A stretch of 64,000 nucleotides of DNA from Siphonodentalium dalli (lineage: Eukaryota; Mollusca; Scaphopoda; Gadilida; Siphonodentaliidae): the NCBI GenBank assembly GCA_032622095.1, contig CP136069.1, forward strand, positions 187,105,122 to 187,169,121. Reading direction: 5' to 3'. Under the pieces are notes generated by a model. It was given only the letters and a program-made list of their open reading frames with translations, ran no database searches and was not told the origin of the DNA. The position numbers were made by a program, and so were the translations under genes. This document shows, one piece after another, positions 12,138 through 22,555 of this stretch. Within the stretch, counting starts at the first letter, position 1, and every line of letters starts with the position of its first letter.

Positions 12138-13340
12138 TGGCGGTATAACTGACTGCGGTTGATCGCATGAACACGCTGGAATACTGCGATAATACCCGGT
12201 GGTCAACCTTTAAAGGCGAGTTGATCAATTAAAGCATAGCTGTAATTTTCCATGTCTGCTCTATGGACTTTGTTGGGAAAGAGAATATAGCTGTCCGACA
12301 ATGGATGATATTTCCCCACCTCAGCAGGAGTCGATTACAGAAAAATATACCAAACATACTGGTAGTCCGTTAACCCTGATAAGTTAAGTTAGAAATTTTC
12401 CAATCGAAACCTCATAATAAAAAATATAAATTCAGTTCTCAATTTTCGAACACTTCTAGGAAATTGTTCAAAATTATTGTTAAAAGATGCCCATTCGATT
12501 TGACACTGTAAATACACCCCTGTTCAAGTGGTCCTGCTAATGTGCTATGATGCGGTTGGGTCGTGCTGAATTGCTATGATGCTGTTCGGGCAAAGACTTG
12601 CCAAAGATGCTGTTAACATTATATTTTTTTAATTTGTCCTAATTAAATTACCCCACCCCAGCAACAAGATTGACCACTGGTATTTGACTGTTCAACCACA
12701 TTCAATTACAATGCCGCCGACCGCTGCAATGCCTCATAGTATTTACGGTATTTAGATTAATCGACAACACCGCTGTTACAAACAGTACTGTCTTACAGCG
12801 CCCACTTTTTCTTCTTAAAAGTATATTGGCAGTTCAATAACATATCGACAAACAAAACTATTGAACATTCTCATGCAAACATGAATTTTAAATGTACATG
12901 TACTAGTACCAGCAGATATTGTATACTAGTATCAACTAGGGCTGTAATGATCTTGAATGATGAATCCATGCATTGTATCGCTATATACACATGTACTATC
13001 AAACTATGGTATAAATGACTGCGGTTGATCGATTTGTTATGGACTGCGGTACTAAATACTAGTTGTCAACCTCGATAAGGCGGGTCGATTAATTAGGGCA
13101 CAGCTGATTCGTTTGGAAAGAGAATATAGCTGTCCGGCTAAATGGATAATATTGTCCCACCAAAGCAGGCCTCGATTACAGAGAAATACACCAAACAAAC
13201 TGTTAGTCTGATCATACTCTGATCAGTTACGTTATAATGAATAAATTAAGTTTATTATATAAATGTTCGAATATTTCAAAGAGCCTGTAATTATAATTGC
13301 TTAAAGATTTCCCATTCAATTTGACACTGTAAATCTACTG
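12138..13340. repeat. Direct duplication: 12138-12520 and 13003-13340
   Basis: The two blocks share TGACTGCGGTTGATCG, then TTGATCAATTAAAGCA against TCGATTAATTAGGGCA, AAAGAGAATATAGCTGTCCG, TCGATTACAGA-AAATA and CCATTC-ATTTGACACTGTAAAT, all in the same order. The intervening 480 bp (12521-13002) is unique AT-rich sequence. Sequence identity is only moderate, so the event is old. Confidence 0.8.
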
Positions 13341-14885
13341 TAATGGTTCAGGTTTTCCAAACCGAATATAGCGCCTCTCAAGCTAAGGCGATGTTTCATT
13401 TGAGAGAGTCCTATGTTTATGTAGGATGGAACAATGAACAGAGATCCTGAGAGATGCAAGCCAAATAATGGATTTATGCCGTAATGTGGTTAAGGCCTGA
13501 TGGCATACATGTACATGTAGTGTTGAAACAACTAGGGATTTCATAGTGTTTTAGAGAGAGGAGGGTAATCCAAGTGGTTATAGCACTTGTCCTCCAATCA
13601 CCTTTGTCATAAATCAATATATGAACATATAAGTTACATGTATGTTTAAACCATAGTCAACATAAATGCTACATGTACTTTTATATGCTCATTTGGAATT
13701 TCATTTGGGTGTTATTTAATTATGTTTATCTTAGGTAACTGCTAAATTTGGACACATTTGATGTCATTTATTGTCCATCACTCCATCTAAAAGCCGAACG
13801 CAACCAATAACAGATCACAAATACAACTACTAGTACATGTAATTGTCAGTGGGCTTCTAAAAGGTTGTACCTGCCATTTTGGAGCAAAACTTTTTATTGC
13901 ATTCTCGGAATCTACGGTCACCGTTCCCGAGATAACTTGTCAAAATTTCAGGTATAAATGCCATTTTTCAATGTTTTTCAGGGAAATTTGTGTTGTAAAA
14001 TGTTGTACGGTACCTGGGTTCTCCATGAAAAATATTTGTCATTTATGAATGTTGTATATTTTATATTCGAAACCATTCCCGATAAGATAATTCTGATGAG
14101 ATTGTTTTGTAGAAGAATGGCCCGAGGGCGTATCTTCCTTATCCTAGGTGACAGAGACTAACGAAAATGCGGCAATCATCAAAATTAATATGTTGTATAC
14201 ATGTACATGTTGACAAGATTTTTATTTTTTTTACTTTTAAAAGTGTCATATAACATCATAGAATCATGTTTTCTCATCAACTAGATGATAAGTGAAAATG
14301 AAAGTGTACATGTATCTATTATAACGTTCTGTGTTATTATGCAAAGATATTGGCATTATACCAATCTATTTTCAGATATGATTAGTTTTTTGTTAATCCT
14401 GAACAGTTTGATTTTCCTGAGGTACAACCTTGTATAAGCCCACCAAGTTGGCACCAACCATATAAAAGTTGATGTGCATGAATACAGATACATTGTAGTT
14501 ATGTTTAAGAATACAATGTAGCCTCTTATGAAGTGTTGTGCAGTTTGGGTCACTAATAAGATCGTTATTCACATACAATATACAGGTACACAGTTAATGT
14601 GCTTTAAAACAAGTACTAGTACAGTGCACCAGTATAACCACCAACTTGCAATTTTTATAATTAATTAAATAAATTAAGTATTTATATTTAATAAATATAA
14701 ATGATATCTCCACTACTTATTGTCGGTTTGGTAAAAAAAATTGGCAATGCAGATGCAGGGCCCAAAATACTAGTACAATTAATTTTGCAAGAATCAAATG
14801 ACGAATCAAGTTAGTCATTAAGCACTGAAAATGGAAAAGCTTCGCGAGAATCATTACAAAAATCGATTCGGTGATTCTCGTCTAA
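13341..14885. other. No gene seen
   Basis: Non-coding sequence with ACATGTA words. Short open frames at 13958-14161 and 14356-14578 lack any recognisable domain. One tRNA-like patch (13565-13605) is listed separately. Confidence 0.45.
13565..13605 (+). repeat. Possible tRNA-derived SINE fragment
   Basis: The stretch AATCCAAGTGGTTATAGCAC followed by TTGTCCTCCAATCACC has the layout of a tRNA D-arm and anticodon arm (GTGGTTATAGCAC). The T-arm GGTTCRANNCC box is not seen, so this is not a functional tRNA gene. It may be a truncated SINE or chance. Confidence 0.3.
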
Positions 14886-16193
14886 GGCCTAAAAAAAGAC
14901 GTTTGTTTCCGCTAACCCGACCGACCCTATTTTAAACCCCCAACCCTAAACTTTGTATTGCCATTGCAAAAACAAAAAAAAGACCAAAAAAAATTAAAAA
15001 ATTGTTTTTTCAATTTAGGTCCTAATTCATATCATAACAAGAAGCAAAACATTTATATATATTGACATAAGAAATTTTAGTTTACAAAAAGATCTAAGTT
15101 TAACAGTTGGAATCATACTGTAAAGTATGTTTGGCTTTATCTAGCTTTCATCTGTGAAAACTTCAAATAGTTTCAGTTCAGGTTTGTTATGATTCAGACT
15201 TCAGTATTTCAATCAAATACAGTACAGGAACATTAACAATTTGATCGAATCAACCTGGTTATCAGGTGGGATCTCATAATACCAAATGAAAAATTAACAT
15301 AGAGATTAGTACTATAAATAGTAAATACTAACTAAATAGACATTGTTTCTGTACTACGTGTAGTATATTATGTACATGTATGTGTCTCACTTGAATTTTA
15401 TAAAATAGCCTATTATATGAATTAGAGTGATAATGGTAAGTCTCATTTCAAGCAGGATAAGCATAATCCATTGAACCAAAAGATATCTGACAATAAGTTA
15501 TAAGCATTTCCAATCTATACATATATAAAAATTTCCATAGTTATGCTTGAGAAACTTGATCAAATTGACCTCTCAGTAAAATTCAAAATACTGACTCAAA
15601 GTGCCCTAGATTAGCTCTAAATGCAATGGATTTTCAAAAAAATTCCAGGGGGAGAACTCCCACCATCAGCAGGGGGTCACCCCTACCAAACCTTCCTCCG
15701 CCCAGGCCTTCAGGTTATATCTTTGGCATATCATTGCCCAAAAACAGGTGTCCCCAAAAAATACCTAGATCCTTCAACGAATGCGGAGGAGAAGGTGTGG
15801 TTGTGAAGCCATCAATGAGAGATCGGTACAAGACGGTCATTCCAATATGTGACAGTGCAGTGGTGCTGGACTGACTCCAGTTGTCGCAAGACCATATGGG
15901 AAATATTAGGATTAAAATCAAAGACTATATTAGTATATAGACTAGTATATATGTAAATATTGAAGCATATGTAAGATTGAATTGGAGTTTTTAGTTCCTC
16001 TGTCATTTGGGTTAACCTGATTGGGGCTAAGAAGTGCATAGTTTGGGTTATTGACAAGTATTATACAGTTATTTTTAAAGATACTGAAAAAAAAAAGTTA
16101 ACAAAAAAAAGAGTTAAGCCTACCTACCTACCCTAATTATTTTCAGCTCGTTAGCGGAAACAAATGTATTTTTTGTTTGGGCCTAATCTTAAG
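14886..16193. mobile_element. TIR element, ends GGCCYAAAAAAA...TTTCCG
   Basis: The left end (AGGCCTAAAAAAAGACGTTT then GTTTCCGCTAAC) is matched by its inverse at the right end (GTTAGCGGAAACAAATGTAT then TTTTTGTTTGGGCC). The two ends pair over about 35 nt with few mismatches. The CCGACCGACCCTA and CTACCTACCCTA runs lie just inside the ends. No transposase was found, so this is a non-autonomous element of about 1.3 kb. The GC-richer patch at 15621-15921 encodes nothing recognisable. Confidence 0.65.
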
Positions 16194-16501
16194 CAGGGCT
16201 TATATTTTGGCGAGAATCCAAATCTAGATTCCTGTAAATATTCTCGCAAATTACCCTGTATTCTCGTGAAAAAATATGTATACATGTAGATTCTCGCAAA
16301 ATCAGATGAGATACGGTATATGCTACAGATGCATATTGTGCATAATGTTGATCCAGGGAAGAAATTTGACATGCTTGTATTTGGATATACAAACATGCAT
16401 TAAAGATCTTATTAGTGACCTTAAACTACATATAAACATGTTCACTGGACTTCACATGGAACTAGTTAAACATGTGCGCATGTCTAAAAAAACATTTTCT
16501 T

Positions 16502-17650
16502 AAGGTCGATCCACACCGGATGCGAGCGCATGATTATAACGGCCATTTTCTGTCATCTGTAGCAGTTCAAACTTCAAATATTCACACTGCAAGCGACAGA
16601 ATCGCTGATCATGATTCGATCACAGCAGTGATTTTATGCTTCGTTGATTTCTCACTTTGTGGCCAACAAGCGGGATAATTAGGCCGCTGTCAAATAGGAT
16701 ATTTCATGCATGAAATACCTTCTAATTGAAGGCGACACATTGCATTTGTCATCGCGATAACAAAGATGGTGGGGGACTTTACTAGTAGCAACATGCTGAT
16801 AACTGAAGTGCAAGGATAAATGAGAAGAGAAAATTCCTGGCAAGAGCTCGACGTAATAACAGGATCTGGTTAATTTTTTATCCCAATTTACATGTATTCC
16901 AAGCTTGTGAAGTCACTTCGCACACAATTTGCCCCCCTCCCCCGGAATTGTACCGGAATAGAATTAAATTCAATTAAACGCAAATGCTATGATAATTTAA
17001 TAAGGCCAACAAAAAAATATTGTATGTTTCCGATATTACGGAGCAAAAAAATTAGGGTAGGTAGGTAGGGAATTTTTATTTTTTTTTATTTTGATATTTT
17101 CTATCCAGCTTCAGAAATATTGAACTACCTCGACCGAAATGACATAAAATGCCAACTCGGGTTGAGGGGAAAGTATTACTTGATCAACACGGTGGAAATA
17201 TACATTAAGATTGATAAAAGATCAAACTTACTTCATGATTATAAAGTATGTTTTTTTATTATTCACATTCCATATTTTCATAAATTTGGCTATAAACTTG
17301 GTACGAAATTCATGTCGCTAACTTTTTATAAGAATTTTACACATACTACCGCCATTATACCGTACTTGAATTGTGACGACTACATCCCATTGTCTGGAGG
17401 TAGTCATGAGTACGGTACACCCAACCTAGCATGTCTGGTTTTTGGAAACAGTAGCTATACTATATATTTATTTATTTTTAATTTTTACTTTTTCTCAAAA
17501 TATCAATAAAAAGATTAGGGTCGGCGGGTTATTTTTAGGGTCGGTCGATGTACGGAAACATAGCATCTTATTTTTGGGCCTAAGCTGCTACGGACGACAG
17601 AAAACGGACGTAAAAATCGCACGCTCGTGGCGGTGTGGATTGACCCTTAC
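16502..17650. mobile_element. Non-autonomous DNA transposon with ~62-bp TIRs
   Basis: The left terminus (16502-16563) starts AGGTCGATCCACACCG and contains CGAGCG, ACGGCCATTTTCTGTCATC and GTAGCAG. The right terminus (17589-17650) is its inverse, GCTACGGACGACAGAAAACG ... CGGTGTGGATTGACC. The interior has no transposase. A second TIR element is nested at 17001-17586, so this copy was a target after its own insertion. No convincing target duplication was identified. Confidence 0.75.
17001..17586. mobile_element. Nested TIR element of the 14886-16193 family
   Basis: The left end TAAGGCCAACAAAAAAATAT then GTATGTTTCCG pairs with the right end CGGAAACATAGCATC then TTATTTTTGGGCCTAA. The internal TAGGGTAGGTAGGTAGGG and GGGTCGGCGGGTT tracts match the sub-terminal runs of the 14886 element. 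It lies completely inside the 16502-17650 element. The 129-codon frame at 17120-17509 is AT-rich, low-complexity interior sequence. Confidence 0.65.
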
Positions 17651-17723
17651 TTGATGAAATTGTCTTCGGTTGACCATTGTGTTTCACTTTTTCATACACC
17701 CATCATAAATGATAGAGCATCTT

Positions 17724-18001
17724 TAAAGGTACTCAATCCGATCAGACGCTCCTAGATTACTATTTATTTGGCTTCGGGGGTATTAATATTTGATTCCGAG
17801 TCAAGGAACCCCTTCATAAAAGCTCAGAGTGAACAGATATAGATTTATGAATTTGTTAATTTCTCGAGATGTGGCCCGGCCAGAAAACATGTGGTCAAAC
17901 AGACAAATTGCTCTAAAATCAAGTGGCTATTACTGTTACTACCACTTGATTTTAGAGTTATCCATCTTCATCCGCAATCTGATTAGATTGAGTACCTTTA
18001 G
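17724..18001. mobile_element. Short TIR element copy (GGTACTCAATCCGAT family)
   Basis: It begins TTTAAAGGTACTCAATCCGA and ends with GATTGAGTACCTTTA, both terminal signatures of the family seen at 10.5-11.9 and 56.7-57.1 kb. The interior keeps TGATTCCGAGTCAAGGAACC and two ACTTGATTTTAGAGTTA-type motifs in opposite orientation, but most of the middle is deleted. Confidence 0.8.
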
Positions 18002-19499
18002 ATATAAATGTAAATTACTAAATAACTTGTAAAAAATAACAATTGGGTCCATCTTCAATTTGGAATGGAAGTGAAGTACACGCTAACAGTCAAACCATTA
18101 TAACATGAAGTGTTAACTTCATTGTAAACTTCATTGTAATGTGCACAGCATACTAGTACATCATCCAGAGGTGGTACAGTACATGTGGATCCTCTTTCCA
18201 TATTATGGAATCAAAGTGCTGTCAAAATCTTTGAACTTTCCATATGCTGTATGAATATACATGTACATATACTAGTAGTTTTTATGTTGAGTCCAGCGTT
18301 CATCTGTCCCATTATTTTGACTGTTCGGTATCATAGGTTGAGGTGTTCCAACTTGATGCAATTGCGTAAGTACTGCTACATGTAGGCATACCTCTTGGCT
18401 TTCCTGGGCTTTCGGGTAAATGTGACGTCTCAGAATCTTGCCAACTGCATGCAGTAATAAATACTATTATTCATTGACAATGTGTTTTAATTTGCAATGT
18501 TGACGACTACTTCAAGGCTAGAACTTGATATAATTTTTGTATTGTTGACATCTGTTGTCCACTGCCGGGAATATGTATATGGTTTCAATGCAGGATCCTG
18601 ACAGATGTAGTAGCACACATGATGTTGGGCCCTACCGATACGTTAGTGACATATCACTGCCAAATGCGCTCAGTTAATGCACAGTACCAGTTTAACCGAA
18701 TTTACATACATGTACCGTACAACATAACATTATCACAATATTATTCTTCTGTTCCAACCGCTGCAGCAATTTGCGTAATGTCAAACCTCGATGCTGGGAG
18801 CCAAAAGTCTCTGGCATGAAGACAATACAATTTTAAAACAGTATACATATACTCTTCCAGACACTCTTAATTCTTTGTTGTGGTGATGCGAAGGATCATC
18901 GCTTTAAAGTTTCCAACTTCCAAGTCGATTGGCTAATTAATACTATTACTAATTTATACAGTACAGTTGTAGTCCTAGAGTAGAGGTACTAGTACTGATC
19001 TGAAGCCTGTAGATCAAACTTCTCAGTTGCATATCAGTAATGAGTGACCCAATGGTTTTCATTCGTGCCATAATAGCCATTGTGTACCGGTACTGTCATA
19101 TTCAGTCCGTTTCCTGGTCTTCATATTGGAAATATAAATAATCTTGACAAGACTTTTCTTTCGATAGTATGCGAACATCCATATGAATAAAATCGTTGAA
19201 TCTTGTATTTAATTCACAATATATCCGATTTGTATCTAGTCGATCATTTTCTGTTGTCAATCCATGTTAATTTGCGACAGAATTACCATAAAATACACGC
19301 TAACTCTTTTTGCGCTCATTTCACGTTGGAAGAATATATTTAGTTTGCCGAACGAAACGAAACGAAATCTTAAAGATTAAAGGTTACAAACTGTAATTCT
19401 ATGCCCTAATATTTTTCTGTTCATTTAGGGTCTAATATAATATAGCTCCTGACTCATTTTAAGTCACTCAACTTGTAAGCAATGTCAATGCGAAAAAGT
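18002..19499. other. No gene seen
   Basis: AT-rich, with scattered ACTAGTA and ACATGTA words. No splice-bounded coding frame was recognised. The short frames at 18185-18385 and 18619-18819 have no domain signal. Confidence 0.45.
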
Positions 19500-20960
19500 G
19501 ACCGTGTAGACACCAGGCCAGATGGCGTCCAATATGGCCGCCGTTTTTTTCCAGTCGAGTCCCTAAGTCAATTCGATACATATTATAGTGAAAACATCTT
19601 GTCTTGAGTATACAAATGTAAATACTTGTGTGAAGCTAAGATGTATTGCCACATTTAAAGGCAAAATTGCCGCCAAAATGGCTGCTGGAAATTTTGACAT
19701 TTTTACACTAATATCTTGTAGATTAGTTTCTCAAAAATTCGATTTTACAGAACGAGGAAAGAAATTTGTCATTTTGTCTCAAAATGGCGGCCAATATATG
19801 GAAAACGGTGAATTTTTCCCTAGCATGCCAATTAATCGCGTACGAGCTGTGGCTGATGAATAACCTTATGTTTTATATACATGATGTTAACAATTCTGAT
19901 GTACCTTAGTTAATTGTTATTAGTGTAACTACTGACATTACAAAAACAAATCTGATTTTTCTATCACAAGCTTCACATCGAAATCGTCAAAAATAACAAC
20001 CAGGAGGTGAATATGTGGTCACGGGTGAGGTGCGGTAGAGGTGTAATGTCACAAGAGCTATACTCGACCTTCACCACATAATTTGCAGTCACGTTATATT
20101 CAACTAATCAACGGGTCTTTTTCTGGTGGTTTATAGAACACCAAAATGGATGGAACATCTCGATATATATGTCAAATTGCACATACTGGTGGAATGGAGT
20201 CGATTTGAGATTATAGATGCGCGCCCTACGAGTATACCATGTATTAAGGTCAAGGGCGACATTACCCTGCTACCGTGAGGTGCATAGGTATAGAGGGAGT
20301 TACTCTATAGGCCTATGATAACACCATGATCATATATAACAATTCCTTGTTTTTATGATCACATAGTAACTCCCTGTATACATATTCACTTCATATTTGT
20401 CCGCATACAAATGTTAGTATTTAATATATGTAAGATAGAATAGTCCATTTTATTCCCTAATCACAACTTGTAAGCGATTACATAGCATGATGTGGCAATA
20501 TTTGCCTCTTTTTTAAATTTTTGTTACCATTTTTGCAGCCAGTTTGGGACAAAGTAACAATTTTGATTAAATTGAGTTAAAATATTTATAGGTAATGGTA
20601 TGCCTCAGTTACGTTGCACAGTTCTGTTCATTTCTTGTTGAACAATGAATAGAATCACAGTGGTGATTTTTGGTGAAATTTTATACCACGTTCTGTAAAC
20701 AATTTAATATTTGAGGGACCGGAAGGGCTGGGACCACAATAATGTCATATTTGATTGCTTCAATGATCAGTTAACATGAAAAATAATAATAATAATAATA
20801 ATAATAGTCCCAACTATGAACCAGTCACATACATAATTAACTTATCTAGAAGATATCGGTGGGAGAAAACATAAAATTTTCCACTTCCAGCTGCCATTTT
20901 GGCGGCCATTTTGGAAGGAGAAATTTTGCCCTAAAATGTGGTATTGTAACTTCACAAAAA
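19500..20960. repeat. Dispersed repeat rich in ATGGCGGC/GCCATTTTGG, copy 1
   Basis: The region from about 20460 to 20960 shares ordered blocks with 58940-59390. These are ACTTGTAAGCGATT against AATTGTAAGCGATT, GTGATTTTTGGTGAAATTTT, TTTGAGGGA, CAATGATNAGTTAA, TCTAGAAGATAT and GCCATTTTGGCGGCCATTTT. The 19500-19860 part carries further ATGGCGGC-like words, and the open frame at 19588-19863 is built from them. It is a dispersed repeat of unknown class, not a gene. Confidence 0.75.
20785..20808. repeat. (AAT)n microsatellite
   Basis: Seven to eight uninterrupted AAT/ATA triplets lie inside the dispersed repeat. The corresponding place in the 59.2-kb copy holds AAATACAAAAATAAAG, so the microsatellite grew in this copy. 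Confidence 0.85.
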
Positions 20961-21179
20961 ATATATACATTTGTATACATATGACAACATGCTCTCACTT
21001 TAATTTGCATCAAACTGGCTCTAAGTGACTCGTAAGAAAAACGGTGGATCTATACACCTGGTATTAATTAATTAATTAATGTAATGGTAATCCATACTAT
21101 ACATGTGAAATATGTTGTTGTAATTTAAGGTTTGAGCACCAAGGCTTGGTCGAAAATACATATTCAAGTTCGCTCCTGT

Positions 21180-21480
21180 TGGTAACTTTTTCCCCATACT
21201 GGACAGTAAAACACCCCGGTATATCATGAGATGGATAAACACCTGAGTATACCATGAGATGGAGAAACACCTGGGTAAATCCCTACCAAATGGATAAGAC
21301 ACCCGGGTAAGTCTCGATATTGGTTTTATATACCTGGATTAACCCCGGTATAATCAGGTATAATGACTTTTTAATTGGGGTTTACCTGGGTAGAATATTA
21401 TTTTACCCTGGTTAACCGGGGTTTACCATGAATTAAACCGGATAAACCCCCAGTTTTACCCGGGTACATTTTTATATGGG
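21180..21480 (-). mobile_element. Element ending in CCCATATAAAAATGTACC, internal ACCCGGGTAAA motifs
   Basis: The right edge GGTACATTTTTATATGGG is the inverse of the terminus at 5935. The interior repeats variants of ACCTGGGTAAA, CCCGGTATA and GGTTTACC in both orientations, like the 5.9-6.1 kb element. The left limit is uncertain. Confidence 0.5.
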
Positions 21481-21492
21481 ATAGACAGACAT

Positions 21493-22520
21493 ACCACACC
21501 ACAATGGGCACACGGTCAGACAATGACATACAAACTTCCACAGACGTGATAAAAATAATACAGCAAAATCTTACCACACTACAATGGACTTTTCTGTATG
21601 AAAACAATGTTTGTCACCAAGCCAATATTGAGTATCTGATGTGTACCAAACACAATAGATTATGGCTGTCTCGCTGCTTCGGTAAAGCTTTTGCATGCAT
21701 ATCAACGTGAAGTTGCTGTCGTAATATATATATAACCGTGGTCGATGCTAAGACACACGGTCGGACAATGACATATAAACTTCCACAGACGTGATAAACA
21801 AATAATACAGCAAACTCTTACCACACTACATTGGACTTTTCTGTATGAAAACAATCTTTGTCACCAAGACGATATTATGTATCTGATGTGTACCAAACAC
21901 AATAGCTTATACCTGTCTCGCTGCTTCGGTAAAGCTTTACCGTGGCATGCACATCCATGTGACGCTGCAGTCGTAAACTCTATCACCGTGGTCGATGCTA
22001 AGACACACGGTCAGACATTGACATACAAACTTCCGCAGACGTTATAAAAATAATACAGCAAAATATAACCACACTACAAAGGACTTTTCTGTATGAAAAG
22101 AATCTGAGTCACTAAGACGATATTAAGTATCTGATTTGTACCAAACACAATAGTTAATGCCTGTCTCGCTGCTTCGGTAAAGCTTTACCGTGGCATGCAC
22201 ATCAACGTGAAGTTGCAGTCGTAATCTCTATCACCGTGGTCGATGCTAAGACACACGGTCAGACATTGACATACAAACTTCCACAGACGTTATAAAAATA
22301 ATACAGCAAAATATAACCACACTACAATGGACTTTTCTATATGAAAAGAATCTGAATATAAAGTATCTGATTTGTACCAAACACAATAGTGTATGCCTGG
22401 TTCGCTGCTTCAGTAAAGCTCTACCGTGGCATGCACATCAACGTGACGTTGCAGTCGTAATCTCTATCACGGTGGTCGATGCTAAGACACAAGGTCAGAC
22501 AATGACAAACATACCTCAGC
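21493..22520 (-). pseudogene. Tandem array (~245-bp units) of decayed EGF-like exon copies
   Basis: Units start near 21493, 21741, 21991, 22239 and 22475, spaced about 248, 250, 248 and 236 bp. On the minus strand the better units encode GDRDYDCNFT-LMCMP, which lines up codon for codon with GDRYYYNYAI-CMCMP of the exon at 25157-25348. The preceding VCQ codons also match, and a CATACAG acceptor-like motif lies upstream. In most units a stop follows the MCMP-R codons, and the donor has decayed to a TTAACT-like sequence. I infer tandem duplication of that exon followed by decay; the similarity is moderate and read by eye. Confidence 0.55.
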
Positions 22521-22555
22521 GGACGTGATAAAACATGCATGTGCAGTGTAACCAA

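Noticed and set aside
17120-17509. 129-codon plus-strand frame
   Set aside because: It lies inside a nested non-autonomous TIR element, is AT-biased (Phe/Tyr/Ile) and has no domain.
19588-19863. 91-codon plus-strand frame
   Set aside because: It is made of the ATGGCGGC-rich dispersed repeat (AAKMAAGNF, SQNGGQY).
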